Origin: Pedobacter helvus
Lineage (GTDB): Bacteria > Bacteroidota > Bacteroidia > Sphingobacteriales > Sphingobacteriaceae
Assembly: GCF_005925325.1 (NCBI RefSeq)
Contig: NZ_SRMP01000004.1
Location: forward strand, 434,001 to 498,000
DNA: 64,000 nucleotides
Direction: 5' to 3'
Shown: one piece after another, positions 43,648-52,906 of the stretch
Position numbering within the stretch: the first letter of the stretch is position 1
How the letters are laid out: every line of letters begins with the position of its first letter
Made by a program: the position numbers and the translations under genes
The notes under the pieces: generated by a model
What the model was told of the DNA's origin: nothing
The model's database searches: none
What the model saw: only the letters and a program-made list of their open reading frames with translations

Positions 43648-43966
43648 TATTCATCGAAGATACTCGAATAGCTTTAGTGATGCCATGATAATAGGCTAGA
43701 GAATACTAAGACTATACCCTAACCCCCCTACCTTAACAGATCATCCCTAAGCATCTTCTCGGGGATGATCTTACATACAAACTATCTAATTTCAACACAT
43801 CTAAAAATGAAGTATTAACGCCTTATTTCATTTTGGACTAAACTGATCGAAATTCCTTCATTCTGTTGATCAACGTTGAAATCTGTGGCCTAGCGTAAAA
43901 TCTAGAGAATTTATATTTGGCTAAAACAATCCTTTTTCGGCTGCGTTATCTGCTTAAATTAAACAA
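43648..43966. other. Intergenic region with a hairpin at 43739-43770
   Basis: A perfect 9-bp stem GATCATCCC/GGGATGATC with a 14-base loop and no T run after it. Nothing else recognised. Confidence 0.4.
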
Positions 43967-44212
43967 ATGATGGCCGAGTACCTAGAATATTTTAGAAACG
44001 AACTGATGACCTACTATCCAGACTACCTGCTTCATGCAGACTTTACCGATAGTGGCAAACTCCTACTTTTGGCCAAACCTTTTGTTGACTTAGATGTAGT
44101 TATGCACGAGCTCTGCGACGAAATGTTAGAACTGGTCAACTTCAAGCAGCATCTTGACATCCACCTCTATAAATTTGGTGAAAACGAATTGATAGAAATT
44201 AGTGTCAATTAA
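43967..44212 (+). CDS. Hypothetical protein, 81 aa
   Basis: Compact alpha/beta protein (MMAEYLEYFRNELMTYYPDYLLHADF, LDVVMHELCDEMLELVNFKQHLDIHLYKF) with no signal or membrane part. No family recognised. Either of the first two ATGs could be the start. Confidence 0.5.
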   Translation: MMAEYLEYFRNELMTYYPDYLLHADFTDSGKLLLLAKPFVDLDVVMHELCDEMLELVNFKQHLDIHLYKFGENELIEISVN

Positions 44213-44509
44213 TCGACTTTATAAAAATCACAGATGGAGATGCAAGACCAAAAAAAGTCAGCAAACTTGCCCCCTAATAGCCTTTAGGTGTCAGTAATTG
44301 GTTCAAATAGAGCAATACTTATTTCTTGATGAATTGATATCTAGCCTTGTGGCTTAAAATTTTACCGCAAAACCTGTAACACCAGTGATCGACCCCTTAA
44401 ATCGGAGCCCATACATCAAGCTGTCATCAGCCTTAAGCAGTTCCTAAAAAATAAGAAAGAGGCCAAACAAATTTACCTCATCCATCGTTGAACAATAAAT
44501 AAGAACCTC

Positions 44510-45145
44510 ATGGATTTTACAATAGAACTGCAGGACATGGTAGCCATGCTCGTATCGATGATCTGTGGCGGCATTATCGGGTTTGAAAGGGAGTACCGCA
44601 GCAAATCCGCAGGCTTCAGGACGATCATTCTCATTTCTTTAGGCTCTACCATTTTCACAATCGTCTCCCGGCACGGCGTGGGTACCGATGACAGAATATC
44701 TGCCAATATCATCACCGGAATTGGATTTATCGGTGCTGGCGTCATCTTTAAGGACAGGATTTCGGTTAGAGGCTTGACCACCGCAGCCGTCATCTGGACT
44801 TCTGCAGCGATCGGGATGACCACCGGGATCGGCTATCATGCCTTGGCACTGGCGCTCACCCTAATCACCCTTGCCGTGCTTCTACTGGTCACCCGAATTG
44901 AAAAACTGATTGCCGGGCTTCAGAAAGAAAAACTGTTGAGCATCAAATTCAGGGGCGGCGACTTTGATCAGATCGACCTCCTGCAATCCAACCTGCAGCA
45001 AATTGGCCTCCTCATCGAAAGAATAGAAGTTGGCAAAGAGGAGGATCGGCTTACGGCCGTATTCAGGGTCTCTGGAAAAAAGGACAAGCTAATCGCCATG
45101 AACGAGACACTAGCTGCAATGCCCGAAATCGTATCATTCAGCTGA
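44510..45145 (+). CDS. MgtC/SapB family membrane protein
   Basis: 211 residues. Four N-terminal helices (~10-140) with the MgtC signature (GGIIGFEREYRSKSAGFRTIILISLGS, NIITGIGFIGAGVIFKD, VRGLTTAAVIWTSAAIGM), and a soluble C-terminal ACT-like domain (~150-211). In other bacteria MgtC helps growth at low Mg2+ and modulates ATP synthase. The 297-bp upstream gap shows no Mg2+ riboswitch that I can recognise. Confidence 0.92.
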   Translation: MDFTIELQDMVAMLVSMICGGIIGFEREYRSKSAGFRTIILISLGSTIFTIVSRHGVGTDDRISANIITGIGFIGAGVIFKDRISVRGLTTAAVIWTSAAIGMTTGIGYHALALALTLITLAVLLLVTRIEKLIAGLQKEKLLSIKFRGGDFDQIDLLQSNLQQIGLLIERIEVGKEEDRLTAVFRVSGKKDKLIAMNETLAAMPEIVSFS

Positions 45146-45259
45146 TACGAATACGCCGTACCTATGCGAAAGCATAATGAAAACTAAAAAACATAGGCTT
45201 CAAAGACTTACTGCAAGCATCACAAAAGTCTATCAGCAATTGGTGATATAATTCTATTG

Positions 45260-45694
45260 CTATTCTACGTTGCCCTTGTAAACTTCCTTTCCGTTAGCAT
45301 AGAGGATAGATCTATTCGCATCGTATTTATAGGTTTCATTTTCATACATCAGATCTGCGACTTTGGAAAGGAGGATAGTATGCTGCTGATCCTCTGGCAA
45401 GAAAATTTCCACCTTGCTTTGATCCTCACTCATTAATACAAATGCACTCACTACTTCCTCCCCTTTTTCTGTTTGGATAGGATTTAGCCTAAAACCTTCG
45501 CTAAAAATCTGGATACATCCTTTCTTAATCTCACTCCAGGTATATCCCGCAGAGGTGATACATCCATGTTCATCCTTATCTGCTCCTACCGCTACGGTCT
45601 CATTCTTTGCCTTTTCTTCCGTCTTTTTAGACGGCGCATTGCATGAAACAAATATCATCAGGCCAAAGGCCAACAAGTTAAGTTTATCCATCAT
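45260..45694 (-). CDS. Lipoprotein with Cys-pair motif, 144 aa
   Basis: Lipoprotein signal (MMDKLNLLAFGLMIFVSCN). Mature region begins with a charged linker, then DEHGCITSAGYTWSEIKKGCIQIF with two Cys that could form a disulphide, followed by a beta-rich half (VEIFLPEDQQHTILL, YKYDANRSILYANGKEVYKGN). Similar small lipoproteins are common in Bacteroidota; function unknown. Confidence 0.72.
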   Translation of the reverse strand: MMDKLNLLAFGLMIFVSCNAPSKKTEEKAKNETVAVGADKDEHGCITSAGYTWSEIKKGCIQIFSEGFRLNPIQTEKGEEVVSAFVLMSEDQSKVEIFLPEDQQHTILLSKVADLMYENETYKYDANRSILYANGKEVYKGNVE

Positions 45695-45858
45695 CTACTT
45701 TTTTAGTATTGGAGCAATCAATAAATATGCCATTGAAATTCTCCAGCTACTTATCATGAGTTAGATACCCGATCTTCCAATCAGATTACGCCTTTTGTAG
45801 CGAATATGAGATTATCGGCAGCGAATTTGCAGCTATTAGCACACACACAAAGAATGAT

Positions 45859-46227
45859 ATGAAAAAAGAGATCACCATCCTGGAAGATGACCAGGATATC
45901 AGGGAGATCTGTACCTACCTGTTTAGCGCTGAGGGATACAGTGTAAACAGCTATGGAACGATTTCCTCTTTTAAAAGAAGCACCGCAAATCCCGACATTT
46001 ATCTTTTGGATATCCGATTGCCAGATGGTAATGGAATGGATGTCTGCAAGTCGATCAAGGATAATCCAATTTTGGCGAAGATTCCGATCATTATGATGTC
46101 GGCCCACCTCGACGCTTCGACTGTAAGTTCACAATGTTCCGCAGAGGAATTCATTTACAAGCCCTTTCATATCACCGACCTACTGGATCGTGCAGCCGCC
46201 CTGATCAATAGGTACCGGGCGGGGTAA
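45859..46227 (+). CDS. Single-domain response regulator receiver
   Basis: 122 residues: acidic pair EDD near residue 8-10, phospho-acceptor Asp in IYLLDIRLPDGNG, Thr/Ser switch in IIMMSAH, Lys in FIYKPFH. No output domain, so it probably works as a phosphate shuttle or sink or by protein binding. It sits beside four orphan kinases (46736-52050), its likely partners. Confidence 0.92.
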   Translation: MKKEITILEDDQDIREICTYLFSAEGYSVNSYGTISSFKRSTANPDIYLLDIRLPDGNGMDVCKSIKDNPILAKIPIIMMSAHLDASTVSSQCSAEEFIYKPFHITDLLDRAAALINRYRAG

Positions 46228-46356
46228 ACTCAGGAGCTACTATGTTTCGGTACTGTTTTAGCTATGTCCAGTGCAGTCAGCCTACAATTCCACGGTCAAC
46301 CAGAGGCGACCCAGGGCAACACCTATTTGGCCCGTGTTCAATGTTAAGCCCTGTGC

Positions 46357-46590
46357 CTAAAGCTCATGCATTTCAATGGCCTTGCCGATCTTCTTAAGGG
46401 TAGCCTCGTCCATTACATCCTCGGTGTGCCAATTCAGTCCCTCATCGGTCGCCTCTAACCAAACCTCAGCCTGTCTAGTACCAGTTCGAAACAGCTCATA
46501 CCTCTTATTTGCTATATCATTACCTATAGAGCGGACTTCGTACTCCTGAGGCATTTCGTCGATGACGACATTGATTTGAAAAGTTTCCAT
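46357..46590 (-). CDS. Hypothetical protein, 77 aa
   Basis: Small alpha+beta protein (METFQINVVIDEMPQEYEVRS, ending LKKIGKAIEMHEL), cytoplasmic. Length and pattern resemble small Bacteroidota proteins of unknown role; no family named. Confidence 0.55.
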   Translation of the reverse strand: METFQINVVIDEMPQEYEVRSIGNDIANKRYELFRTGTRQAEVWLEATDEGLNWHTEDVMDEATLKKIGKAIEMHEL

Positions 46591-46735
46591 ATTGTTGTGC
46601 GGTTAAACTATTGCTAGGCATGCTATAATACATACAGCGTTTAGGCTCATTTGTTTAATCAAAAGCAACTTTGTAAGTCAATTACGGAGGTTCATCAAGC
46701 TCAACAAGCGCCGTTCTAAAGCTCAGCTAGGCCGG

Positions 46736-48118
46736 CTAACGACTTGTCAATGTAATCTTTCGGATGACGTTATCAAGCTCTTCCGCAGCCCTAGCGATCC
46801 GGGCGACCACCTCATGGCTTTCCTGTTGATCCTGATCCATTTCCTTTAACAGATTAACTAGACCAATGATGTTAGACAGCGGGGCCCTCACCTTATGAGC
46901 CTGTAACCATGAGATCTCCATGAGTTTGGCATTCTGCCGTTCTATCTTTTCCAAATGTTTAATGCGCTCGGTGATATCCTGCATCGAGCCAATCATTCGC
47001 ACAGGCCTACCATCTGGGCCAAAAAGAATAAAAGCACGATCCAAGACGTTGCGGTAGCTGCCATCAGCGCAAAGGAACCGATACTCGATCTTCAGCCGCT
47101 TACCGCCAGCCAACGTAATCGTCTTCAGACGCTCCATCACCCAATGCCTATCGTCAGGATGAATCCGGCTATTCCGCCAAGCTTCATTAAAAGTGGTCTG
47201 ACGGTATCCAAAAATACCCTTGATCCCCTGATTCCACACTATTTTTCCAGTAACCATGTCCCAATCCCAGATCGCATCGCTGGTGGCCTTAGAAACAATA
47301 TCAAAACGAGCAATACTTTGTTCGGTAACCTGCTGCGCCCTGATCTCAGCCGTACGGTCCACAATGGTCACCATTCTTCCCGGTCTCCCCTCGAAATCTA
47401 CCGAATTCCCCTCCACCAGAACGTCAATCAGCTCACCATTCTTTTTCTTATGGCGCACCAATGTGCTATTAGGTGCATCCAGGCGAACATTAGAATTTAA
47501 AATATCTCGCAAAACTGACTGTTCCTCAACTGGCCGGATATCCATTAGGCAAAGCTCCATGAACTCCTCCCTACTGTAACCATAATGCCTAACCGCCGCT
47601 TCATTCACATCAAGAAATCTTAGCGTAGCCCTATCGTATACCCATTGGGGAAACGGACTCCTGTTGAATAGATCACGATATTTCTTTTTTTCGAGTTCTA
47701 GCAGATGTATTGCATCCTTACGCGGCGTAATATCTTTAAAGTATACCGAAAGCCCCTCTCCAGAAGGAAAGGCTGCGACTTCGAACCACAGTTTCATAGT
47801 TGGAAAATACTCTTCGAACCTGACTGATACCTGTTCATTAACTGCTTGATGATAGGCCGTATAGAATCTTAGTGGTATGGCATCCTGATAGACTTCCCAT
47901 AAGTTCTTTCCCAATATCTTCCCACGTGGCATGAGCAGCAACTCTTCAGCGACCACATTCCAGTAGGTCACTGTCCAGTTGGCATCAACTTCAAAGAAGC
48001 CATCTGTAAAACTTTCCAGAATATTGGATATCCGCTGCTGATAGGCCTCCAGTTCTTCAAGGTATCCAATGTTTTTTTCCATGGTCTGCGTTTGCATTTG
48101 GTTAACTGACAGTCTCAA
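46736..48118 (-). CDS. Three-PAS protein with a lone H-box (no ATPase domain)
   Basis: 460 residues. Three PAS domains (~25-130, 150-262, 275-388) followed by a short dimerisation/phosphotransfer segment (AKLMEISWLQAHKVRAPLSNIIGLVNLLKEM) and a stop at LTSR with no HATPase domain. Proteins ending this way with an AHKVRAPL box recur in Bacteroidota, so this is not obviously a truncation. It may accept phosphate or scaffold partner kinases. The start could also be at a Met 7 or 12 codons in. Confidence 0.82.
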   Translation of the reverse strand: MRLSVNQMQTQTMEKNIGYLEELEAYQQRISNILESFTDGFFEVDANWTVTYWNVVAEELLLMPRGKILGKNLWEVYQDAIPLRFYTAYHQAVNEQVSVRFEEYFPTMKLWFEVAAFPSGEGLSVYFKDITPRKDAIHLLELEKKKYRDLFNRSPFPQWVYDRATLRFLDVNEAAVRHYGYSREEFMELCLMDIRPVEEQSVLRDILNSNVRLDAPNSTLVRHKKKNGELIDVLVEGNSVDFEGRPGRMVTIVDRTAEIRAQQVTEQSIARFDIVSKATSDAIWDWDMVTGKIVWNQGIKGIFGYRQTTFNEAWRNSRIHPDDRHWVMERLKTITLAGGKRLKIEYRFLCADGSYRNVLDRAFILFGPDGRPVRMIGSMQDITERIKHLEKIERQNAKLMEISWLQAHKVRAPLSNIIGLVNLLKEMDQDQQESHEVVARIARAAEELDNVIRKITLTSR

Positions 48119-48373
48119 CAGCTAGCCAATAGACAAACAATATCTTTGGCTATGTTAATGCCAATTCGGCGTTTCGTTTAAGTGCTTCCAATATATCAAA
48201 TACCTACAAATTCCGCAACCCGTATACCTACTTGTTAATTAGATTTAATACGCTTGCAATTAGATGGGTACCACAGTCACATCTTGACACCATGACAACT
48301 ATGCTATTTCCAAACAAATATGTAACCTCCAAGTTGATTAGTGTAGGAGCATTTTAAGAACCGAGTAAGCTAT

Positions 48374-49459
48374 TTATCTATAGCGGAAGTTCAACAAAAA
48401 TTTGGTTCCCACGTTTTCCTCGCTTTCGAACCATACCTTACCATGGTGCATGTCTACATAATTTTTGATGATCCACATACCCAACCCAACCGACGGCTGA
48501 CCATCATTGCCCTGTCGACCAGCAGGAGTATATTTGTGGAAAAGCAACGGCTGAAGGTGCTGAGGTATGCCGATGCCATCGTCTGCCACAGTCAACAGAA
48601 ATGTATGCTCCAAAGACTCCAAATGCACTTTGATCGTTCCTCCTTGTTTGGTAAACTTGACAGCATTAGACAAAAGGTTGTTGACGATCTGCAGGTATTT
48701 CATACCATCAACGCTGGCATAAAGCTCTTCATCTGAATGGGTAAATATAAATTTGCGCTGAGCATTGAGCTGCGAATTAAGATAGATATCGATCACCTGC
48801 CCGACTTCGCTAACTAGCTCGAAACGCTCTAAATTTACCTTCACATCCACTGTTTGCAGCGATTCCTTTTTGATGATCGTTTGAACCAATTCCAGGTTAC
48901 GTCGGCAGATCTCCGATATCATGGCCAGCCACTCATGGGCTTCGCCAGCAGTGTCTTGAGGCAGTTTCCTTGCTACGGCCTTGGAAAGCTCCTGTACGAT
49001 ACCGATCGGACCCGTAAGCTCGTGCGCCAAGATCTCTAGGGTCGAGTTCTTCCAGGCATTTATACTCTGCATATTGAAGATCCCCATCTTACGTGTAGAA
49101 TCGTCCTCCAATATCCCGCTCAAGAAATTAACCTTGCCGTCTTTGAGGATTGGATAGACCTTCAGACGTACCCATCGCTCCACCCCATCTTCCCTCAATA
49201 TGCGGAAATCAAACAGTGTGTTAACCTTTTCAATCAACAATTGTTCAAAATAGCTTATTACAAGTTTTCGATCGTCTGGATGGATTAGGTTCAGAAAAAG
49301 TCTAGGATTTGTGTATAGCTCCGAGGCATTGCTCCTGCTAAAATGTTCAAAGGCATCATTGACATAGGTAAAGCGCTGAGATTTGGGATCAAAGACGAAA
49401 AAGATCTCATCGGCAGATTCGGCCATCTCAACTAGGATGGATTTTTCCTGATTTTTCAT
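48374..49459 (-). CDS. PAS-domain sensor histidine kinase (cytoplasmic)
   Basis: 361 residues, no membrane helix. PAS domain ~10-130 (FVFDPKSQRFTYVNDAFEHF), HisKA with LAHELTGPIGIVQEL at ~145-160 (Gly-Pro in place of the usual Lys-Thr-Pro), complete HATPase domain (NNLLSNAVKFTKQGG, DDGIGIP, SVGLGMWIIKNYVDMHHG). Same strand as the three-PAS gene, 255 bp upstream of it. Confidence 0.88.
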   Translation of the reverse strand: MKNQEKSILVEMAESADEIFFVFDPKSQRFTYVNDAFEHFSRSNASELYTNPRLFLNLIHPDDRKLVISYFEQLLIEKVNTLFDFRILREDGVERWVRLKVYPILKDGKVNFLSGILEDDSTRKMGIFNMQSINAWKNSTLEILAHELTGPIGIVQELSKAVARKLPQDTAGEAHEWLAMISEICRRNLELVQTIIKKESLQTVDVKVNLERFELVSEVGQVIDIYLNSQLNAQRKFIFTHSDEELYASVDGMKYLQIVNNLLSNAVKFTKQGGTIKVHLESLEHTFLLTVADDGIGIPQHLQPLLFHKYTPAGRQGNDGQPSVGLGMWIIKNYVDMHHGKVWFESEENVGTKFLLNFRYR

Positions 49460-49690
49460 GAAAATTAATTTAGCGAATGTGAATTGCTACAAGTAGAACA
49501 AAACCAAACAGGATTTGTTGGCTGTTCATGTATTATTCGGTAAAAGTCAACTACTATTGCTCACATGGGTAGTTGACACCATAATTTAGTAAAAATACCC
49601 TTAAACAGTATATGCTAAACATATCCACCGCTTTGCACGTTGGTAAGAAAGTAACTAAAAGACTTTGCCGACCCTAGCCAGTGCTTCCAA

Positions 49691-50776
49691 ATGAACGATA
49701 GCCATCATACCGACCAGCCCCTTTTCAAGGGTATTGCCGATGCAGTTCCAGGCATGCTCTACATTATTGAACTTACCGGCATGAAAATGGTCTATGCCAA
49801 CCAGAAGGTGCTGGATCTCTTCGGTAGAACACTTGAGGAACTTTCGGCAATGGGACCCTCGCTTTTCGACCACGTTGTATACCCTCCCGACAGGACAAGG
49901 TTCGACGCCCATATTGTCGAACTGCTCACCAGTCCTGTTGGCCATGTTGCAGAGCTGAGTTTCCGATTGCTGAATCATAAAGGCGAACCAACCTGGCTGC
50001 GCACCCGTCGGACCATCTTCCAGTGGGATAACGAAGGCAACCCAACTCACGTAATTAGCGTATCACAGGATATTTCAGCGGAAATACAACTCCAAGAGGT
50101 CAACGAGCGCATTGCACTGGAGCGCAAGCGATTAAAGGAAGAAAAAGAACTAGAAGTCATTCGTGCCGTCCTTTCCAAACAGGAAGAGGAACGGGACCGC
50201 ATTGCAGAAAGCCTCCATAATGGGCTTGGACAACTCCTTTATGGAGCCAAATTGGGACTTTTGGCTTTGGAACCTGAACCCGAACAAGCATTCAGAGAAA
50301 AAAAAACTTACGCATTAGAGCTATTGGACGAAAGCATCATCCAGACCAGAAGGATCTCGCACCAATTGATGCCAATCGTTCTCAATGATTTTGGACTGAA
50401 GGCCGCCATAGAAGACACCTACCGAAAAATGAATACTGATGTCAACTTTTCGCTGCAGATGACCGCTGGTAAAAAAATCGCACCACAATATATCGAGCTT
50501 GCAGTTTTTCGAATTGTACAGGAACTGGTACTCAACGTAGGTAAACATGCAGCAGCAAAAAACTGCCAGATCAAAGTGGACATTGCAGAAAAGCATGTGA
50601 ATATCCATGTATCCGATGACGGTAAAGGTATGACAAATGCACAGCACTCGGACGGCGTAGGACTACGAGCCATAAGAGACAAGGTTAGTCTATTGAAAGG
50701 CCAAATGGATATCTATAGCCAGCCGGGTGACACTGCCATCAGTATTAATATTCCATACCGTTCCAGCCCAAATTAG
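49691..50776 (+). CDS. PAS / HisKA_3 (NarL-type) sensor histidine kinase
   Basis: 361 residues. PAS ~10-130 (GMLYIIELTGMKMVYANQKVLDLFG), a coiled coil (~130-170, ALERKRLKEEKELEVIRAVLSKQEEERDR), then HisKA_3 dimerisation with RIAESLHNGLGQLLYGAK (Asn in place of the common Asp after His) and an ATPase domain (VRIVQELVLNVGKHA-type, DDGKGM, GVGLRAIRDKVSLLKG). Such kinases usually pair with LuxR-type regulators; none is adjacent. Soluble, so it senses an internal cue. Confidence 0.9.
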   Translation: MNDSHHTDQPLFKGIADAVPGMLYIIELTGMKMVYANQKVLDLFGRTLEELSAMGPSLFDHVVYPPDRTRFDAHIVELLTSPVGHVAELSFRLLNHKGEPTWLRTRRTIFQWDNEGNPTHVISVSQDISAEIQLQEVNERIALERKRLKEEKELEVIRAVLSKQEEERDRIAESLHNGLGQLLYGAKLGLLALEPEPEQAFREKKTYALELLDESIIQTRRISHQLMPIVLNDFGLKAAIEDTYRKMNTDVNFSLQMTAGKKIAPQYIELAVFRIVQELVLNVGKHAAAKNCQIKVDIAEKHVNIHVSDDGKGMTNAQHSDGVGLRAIRDKVSLLKGQMDIYSQPGDTAISINIPYRSSPN

Positions 50777-50844
50777 CACGTTAGTTTTTTACGCTAAATG
50801 GAAGCCAATACAACAATTCGCTGGCTTTAGTTGTTTATAAGGTT

Positions 50845-52050
50845 ATGACAGCAACAACATTTCCAATCCCGAACAACGAACAGGATAGGCTCTATCACCT
50901 GTCTGCGCTCGACATCGATTACACTAGTCTAAACGACAACCTTAAAGACCTCAACCGCCTTGCGGCCAAGGTGGCAGGTACCGATATCTCATTGATCAAC
51001 CTCATCGACGCCTACACCCAGTGGACGGTTGGTTCCCATGGACTAGATCTCCAGCAGATGACCCGAGAGGAATCGGTCTGCCAATATACCATCATGGACG
51101 ATGAAGCCTTTGAGGTGCCAGACCTTTCAACCGATGAACGTTTCAACAAAAACTTCTACGTAGCCGATCCATTATCTTTACGTTACTACTTTGGCCTTCC
51201 ACTTCGCGACAACGGTCTAAACATTGGTGCCTTGTGCGTACTAGACACGCAGCTGAAATCACTTAGCCCGGAAAAGGTAGAACTCCTGAAGATCATAGCC
51301 GATGAGATCGTTAATAGGATCAAATGCTACCATGTCTTGGAATCCATGCAGTATCGCCTAGACCATGCCGACCAAGCTCACAAGAAAGTTGCCCATGACA
51401 TTAGGGGGCCACTTGCAGGGATCATCGGCCTTTCGGAGATGATCAGCGAAAAAGGGCGTTCGGCAGAACTGGCTGAAGTATTGGAGTTCATTAAAATGAT
51501 CCACATTGGCAGTAGGTCGTTACTGGATCTCGCTGACGAAATACTCAGCCAGAGCGATAAACAAAAATCTATCGGGGAAAATGAGCTTAACTTGGAATCG
51601 CTGAAAAACAAGCTACTTCAGTTATACCTACCTCAAGCTACCTATAAGCAAATCTCATTGGAAGTGAGGCTCAACGACCAGGCCAAGCATATTATTTTCT
51701 CTAAAAAGAAATTGCTGCAGATTATCGGCAACCTGATCTCTAACGCCATCAAATTCACCCCAGTTGGAGGTAACATTACCGTTGATCTTGATTTGATCCC
51801 GGGCCAAGAAAAAAATCTATTAGACATCACCGTTACTGATTCTGGCATTGGCATAGAGCAAGAACGAATTGAACAACTCTTGGTTAACGGCACCGAAAGT
51901 ACACCCGGGACACAGGAAGAAAAAGGTTATGGTTTCGGTATCCCCATGGTCAGCCACCTGATTGAAAAACTCGGTGGGAAACTTTATATCGAATCCAGTC
52001 CCGGAAAAGGTTCCAGATTCCATGTCCAACTGCCCCAGCCCGCCAAATAG
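50845..52050 (+). CDS. GAF-domain sensor histidine kinase
   Basis: 401 residues. GAF domain ~25-165 (RLAAKVAGTDISLINLIDAYTQWTVGSHGLD, CQYTIMDDEAFEVPDLSTDERF, YYFGLPLRDNGLNIGALCVLD). HisKA with KVAHDIRGPLAGIIGLSEM (~184-202) and a complete HATPase domain (NLISNAIKFTPVGG, DSGIGIEQERI, YGFGIPMVSHLIEKLGG). Cytoplasmic. It follows the previous kinase on the same strand by 68 bp and precedes the Nudix gene by 35 bp. Confidence 0.92.
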   Translation: MTATTFPIPNNEQDRLYHLSALDIDYTSLNDNLKDLNRLAAKVAGTDISLINLIDAYTQWTVGSHGLDLQQMTREESVCQYTIMDDEAFEVPDLSTDERFNKNFYVADPLSLRYYFGLPLRDNGLNIGALCVLDTQLKSLSPEKVELLKIIADEIVNRIKCYHVLESMQYRLDHADQAHKKVAHDIRGPLAGIIGLSEMISEKGRSAELAEVLEFIKMIHIGSRSLLDLADEILSQSDKQKSIGENELNLESLKNKLLQLYLPQATYKQISLEVRLNDQAKHIIFSKKKLLQIIGNLISNAIKFTPVGGNITVDLDLIPGQEKNLLDITVTDSGIGIEQERIEQLLVNGTESTPGTQEEKGYGFGIPMVSHLIEKLGGKLYIESSPGKGSRFHVQLPQPAK

Positions 52051-52085
52051 CTGCTAACTACTGATGTTTCCAAATCACAATCACC

Positions 52086-52547
52086 ATGAAGACCAGCACA
52101 GGCATTCTACTCTATCGACAGCTTCAGGGAAAAACAGAAGTTTTTCTGGTTCACCCCGGAGGTCCCTTTTGGAAAAACAAAGACCTAGGGGCTTGGTCTA
52201 TCCCAAAAGGCGAGCCCAGCTTAGGCGAAAACCCACTCGAGAGTGCCAAACGCGAATTTCATGAAGAAACTGGACAGACGATCGAAGGTTATTTCATTCC
52301 CCTAGAGCCCATCAAACAAAAGGGCGGAAAGACCGTATTTGCCTGGGCTGTACAAGGTGATATCCACGCCGAAAACATCGAAAGTAATACCATATTCATT
52401 AATTGGCCGCCCAGCAGCAATAAAACCATAGAAATCCCAGAAGTTGACCGTGGGGCTTGGTTTGAACTGGACACCGCCATCCAAAAGATTAATCCCGCCC
52501 AGGCGGGTCTGATCAAACAGCTGGAAATATTGTTGGAAAATAGCTGA
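52086..52547 (+). CDS. Nudix hydrolase
   Basis: 153 residues. The Nudix box is complete: GEPSLGENPLESAKREFHEETG (Gx5Ex7REUxEE), with entry residues KTSTGILLYRQLQGKTEVFLVHPGGPFWKNKDLGAWSIPKG. Hydrolyses a nucleoside diphosphate-linked substrate such as a sugar nucleotide, ADP-ribose or a dinucleotide polyphosphate. It is the last gene of the kinase group and may be unrelated to signalling. Confidence 0.9.
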   Translation: MKTSTGILLYRQLQGKTEVFLVHPGGPFWKNKDLGAWSIPKGEPSLGENPLESAKREFHEETGQTIEGYFIPLEPIKQKGGKTVFAWAVQGDIHAENIESNTIFINWPPSSNKTIEIPEVDRGAWFELDTAIQKINPAQAGLIKQLEILLENS

Positions 52548-52640
52548 CAATTTTAAAATTTATTTCAGATTTATACCAACGGCAATATTATCCAGAAAGA
52601 AGCATACGCTTATTAAAGGGCTGTTTAAAGATAAACTAGC

Positions 52641-52787
52641 ATGGGGTGGAGAAGGATTTAGAACCACTTTCATCGATCCAAATTTTCAACGATAACTTAC
52701 TAAATACTCTCTTAGTTATAAACTCATTTTGAGTTTTTAAAGAACAGATATTTAATTTTACCCTTCATCTCTCTATCTCCACCCCAT
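52641..52787. repeat. 12-bp inverted repeat flanking a small terminator-like hairpin
   Basis: ATGGGGTGGAGA at 52641-52652 and its exact complement at 52776-52787 enclose 123 bp. Inside lies a hairpin AAACTCA/TGAGTTT (52720-52726 and 52730-52736) followed by TT, which may end the Nudix transcript. The outer repeat is G-rich and unlike the AT-rich surroundings, so it could be a tiny mobile remnant. Confidence 0.5.
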
Positions 52788-52906
52788 AAGTCTTACTTCC
52801 TAGTCTATCTAAATCTAGAGAGCGCCACTATCGCAGCAAATGTTGGAACAGCATGATCTATTCTGCTAAGACAGCTTTTCATTAAGCCGTCCCCCATACA
52901 TTACTG

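Noticed and set aside
44213..44509. Mg2+ riboswitch before MgtC
   Set aside because: No M-box-like conserved elements or convincing nested stems were seen.
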